Shown in pieces: positions 30,876 to 32,694 of a stretch of 32,694 nucleotides of DNA. Made by a program: the position numbers and the translations under genes. Position 1 is the first letter of the stretch; each line of letters begins with the position of its first letter. The stretch lies in assembly GCA_001917585.1 (NCBI GenBank), contig MNEG01000011.1, forward strand, positions 1 to 32,694, in the 5' to 3' direction. Below the pieces are notes generated by a model. That model was not told the DNA's origin. It ran no database searches and saw only the letters and a program-made list of their open reading frames with translations. The DNA comes from Candidatus Rokubacteria bacterium 13_1_40CM_68_15 (lineage in GTDB: Bacteria; Methylomirabilota; Methylomirabilia; Rokubacteriales; CSP1-6).

Positions 30876-31864
30876 CCGTCGAGCGCGGCACGCAATTCGG
30901 CGCGGGGGACGGTGGCCGTGCCGCGCTTCATCACAACCAGGCCGCCGGCGATGTTGGCGAGCGCCGCCGCCTGCACCGGCGTGCCCCCGCTTGCCAGCGC
31001 CAGCGTGAAGGTGCTGATCACGGTGTCGCCGGCGCCGGTGACGTCGGCGATCTCATCGGTGCCGAAGATCGGGATGAACGACGCACCGCCATCGCGCTCG
31101 AGGAGCGCCAGGCCCTGGCTGCCGCGCGTGACGAGCAACATCCCCGCGTTCAGCCGCTCGAGGAGCTGGCGGCCGGCTTTCTCGACGGCGCGCTCGTCGT
31201 CCACGGGGTGCCCGGTCAGATCGCCGAGCTCGGCCTCGTTGGGCGTGGCCGCGGTGACGCCGCAGAAGCGCGGCAGCTCGTAACGGCTGTCCACGGTGAC
31301 GATGGCGCCGCGGGTGCGCGCGATCGCCTGCACGTGCTCGAACACGCGAGGCGTCACCGTCCCGTACCCGTAGTCGGAGACGAGGATCGCGTCGGCGCGA
31401 GCGGCCAGCGTCGACAGACGTCCCATCAACGCATCCTCGGTGGCCGGCATGAGCTCGGTCGAGGGCTCGCGATCGAGGCGGACCACCTGCTGGCGCGTGG
31501 CCTGGTAGCCACCGGCCATGATCCGCGTCTTCATCGGTGTCGTGCGCCCAGGCTCGACGACGAGACCATCGGTGCTGATTCCGGCGCGATGGAAGAGGGC
31601 GCGCAACTCCTCGCCGGCGCCGTCGCGGCCGATCACGCCGACCGGAACGACCCTCGCGCCGAGCGCGGCCACGTTGTGCGCGGCGTTGGCGGCACCGCCG
31701 AGCCGCACGTCACGCTCGGCGAATCTGAGAATGATGACGGGTGCCTCGCGCGAGATCCGTCCCGGCTTGCCGATGAGGTACTCGTCGGTGATGACGTCGC
31801 CGACGACGACGACCGTCCGCTCGGCAAAGGCCTCGGTAACGGTCAGCAGCCCCGCTGCCGTCAT
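30863..31864 (-). CDS. rfaE1: D-glycero-beta-D-manno-heptose-7-phosphate kinase
   Basis: This encodes 333 residues, PfkB/ribokinase family, equal to the N-terminal domain of HldE. Motifs: VVVVGDVITDEYLIG, the substrate-binding GGAANAAHNVAALGA, DYGYGTVTP, ATPNEAELGDLTG, and the catalytic DVTGAGDTVISTFTLAL. The GAGD Asp is the base. The last four codons and the stop lie in a repeat unit. The ATG at 31864 overlaps the gmhB stop as ATGA. Confidence 0.94.
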   Translation of the reverse strand: MTAAGLLTVTEAFAERTVVVVGDVITDEYLIGKPGRISREAPVIILRFAERDVRLGGAANAAHNVAALGARVVPVGVIGRDGAGEELRALFHRAGISTDGLVVEPGRTTPMKTRIMAGGYQATRQQVVRLDREPSTELMPATEDALMGRLSTLAARADAILVSDYGYGTVTPRVFEHVQAIARTRGAIVTVDSRYELPRFCGVTAATPNEAELGDLTGHPVDDERAVEKAGRQLLERLNAGMLLVTRGSQGLALLERDGGASFIPIFGTDEIADVTGAGDTVISTFTLALASGGTPVQAAALANIAGGLVVMKRGTATVPRAELRAALDGSAS

Positions 31865-32442
31865 CGGCACCGCCGTTCGATCGTCCACTGCACGGCGTCG
31901 AGCAGATCCTCGGCGACGTGGTCGGGCCGTGTAGCAAACGCGTGGCGCCGGTATTCCCACTCACCCAGGCCGTAACCGGTCAGCACGAGGACGCTGCGGG
32001 CACCGATCTTCGGCGCGATGGCGAGGTCGGAGGCCTTGTCGCTCACGACGGTAGAGGTCCCGAGGTCGACGCCGAGCTCCGTGGCCGCCTGGAGGAACAT
32101 CCCGGGCTTCGGCTTGCGGCAGTCGCAGTCGGCGCGCCACGGCGGCTCACCTTCTGTTGGGTGATGTGCGCACACGTAGATCCCGTCGAGATGCGCGCCG
32201 GCTTGCTTGAGCTGTGCGGCGAGCTGAGCGGTCACGGCGTGAAGAACGTCCTCCGAGAAGTACCCGCGAGCCACGCCGGCCTGGTTGGTCACCACGACGG
32301 CGGCGATGCCGTACTCGTTCAGGCGGCGGATGGCCTCGGCCGAGCGCGGGAGGAGCCGGAGCCGCTGGGGATGATTTACGTATCCCACTTCTTCGGTGAG
32401 CGTACCGTCGCGGTCGATGAACACTGCCGGCCGACCGGCCAC
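31861..32442 (-). CDS. gmhB: D-glycero-D-manno-heptose 1,7-bisphosphate phosphatase
   Basis: This encodes 193 residues, HAD superfamily. The nucleophile motif is FIDRDGTLTEEVGYV, followed by VVVTNQAGVARGYFSE. The zinc loop is CAHHP ... CDCRKPKPGM. The C-terminal VSDKASDLAIAPKIGA carries the acidic motif. It removes the 7-phosphate between the kinase and adenylyltransferase steps. I prefer GTG at 32442, which gives the usual short lead before the HAD motif; GTG at 32424 is possible. It starts 31 bases after the glycosyltransferase stop. Confidence 0.92.
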   Translation of the reverse strand: MAGRPAVFIDRDGTLTEEVGYVNHPQRLRLLPRSAEAIRRLNEYGIAAVVVTNQAGVARGYFSEDVLHAVTAQLAAQLKQAGAHLDGIYVCAHHPTEGEPPWRADCDCRKPKPGMFLQAATELGVDLGTSTVVSDKASDLAIAPKIGARSVLVLTGYGLGEWEYRRHAFATRPDHVAEDLLDAVQWTIERRCR

Positions 32443-32473
32443 CTGGGCAGTGTAAGGCGAACTCAGCGGTAAC

Positions 32474-32694
32474 TCAAGGGAAATTGGCGTAAATCCTGGA
32501 GAAACCAGCGACCTGTGTGGCGTAGGTGAACGGCTCCGCCGCCCGCCGGGCGGCCGCGCTGGCTGCCTCCTTGCCCGCCTGGGACATCTGGCGAAACCGT
32601 TCCACCGCCGCGGCCAGCGCCTTGGCGTCGCGGGGATCGACCACGGCGCCATTCACCCCGTCTTCGATCAACTCGCTGCCGCCGGCCTCGGTAC
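32474..32694 (-). CDS. C-terminal part of a family 4 glycosyltransferase (runs off the edge)
   Basis: Only the last 73 codons are in the window. The segment EAGGSELIEDGVNGAVVDP is the donor-binding end of GT-B, family 4 glycosyltransferases, followed by a helix (AKALAAAVERFRQM) and FTYATQVAGFSRIYANF. As the first gene of the heptose cluster seen here it probably works on LPS core or another surface glycan. Sugar and acceptor cannot be told from the fragment. Confidence 0.8.
   Translation of the reverse strand, partial: TEAGGSELIEDGVNGAVVDPRDAKALAAAVERFRQMSQAGKEAASAAARRAAEPFTYATQVAGFSRIYANFP

Overview
The window is about 32.7 kb of G+C-rich bacterial DNA (roughly two thirds G+C by eye). It comes from a diderm: it encodes a signal-peptide-bearing outer-membrane barrel and a heptose/LPS-core gene set. 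Gene content and order suggest an uncultured high-G+C lineage such as Candidatus Rokubacteria/Methylomirabilota or a deltaproteobacterial relative. This is inference; no marker in the window settles it.

Layout. (1) Positions 1-1960 are gene-poor. Two tandem, divergent copies of a gas-vesicle structural gene (gvpA) lie on the minus strand, each behind a related upstream block. A merR fragment sits between them. Copy 1 carries two compensating frameshifts; copy 2 has lost a conserved Trp. (2) A tRNA-Pro(GGG) gene with its promoter lies at 1958-2092. (3) One plus-strand gene (2204-3433) encodes an outer-membrane beta-barrel. (4) From 3452 to the right edge every gene is on the minus strand, tightly packed and often overlapping by ATGA/GTGA, so the transcription order runs from right to left.

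In transcription order the minus-strand block reads as follows. LPS core: glycosyltransferase (partial), gmhB, rfaE1, rfaE2, waaC-like heptosyltransferase, GT2 glycosyltransferase. Then trpS, the condensin partners scpA-scpB, and rluB. Aromatic amino acids: pheA-hisC-tyrA-aroA. Then cmk, plsC, rpsA, sppA, ihfB and a HIT-family gene. Mismatch repair and RNA/ribosome functions: mutS, mutL, miaA, hflX. Then pgsA, a DUF512 radical-SAM-like gene, der, a DUF3047 gene, a SPOR-domain gene, ihfA and a MerR-type regulator. The aroA-cmk-rpsA-ihfB and ihfA-merR-tRNA-Pro orders match arrangements known from Proteobacteria.

Most of the window is conserved housekeeping DNA. The unusual signals are the decaying gvpA tandem beside tRNA-Pro; a dispersed repeat (core GTGCGAGCCGCAGG ... 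CCGAGGCGAGC) filling two intergenic gaps and forming the end of rfaE1; a perfect 14-bp hairpin between mutS and mutL; a tryptophanyl-tRNA synthetase with a four-Cys motif like the Thermotoga [4Fe-4S] enzyme; and a merR gene that probably starts at CTG.
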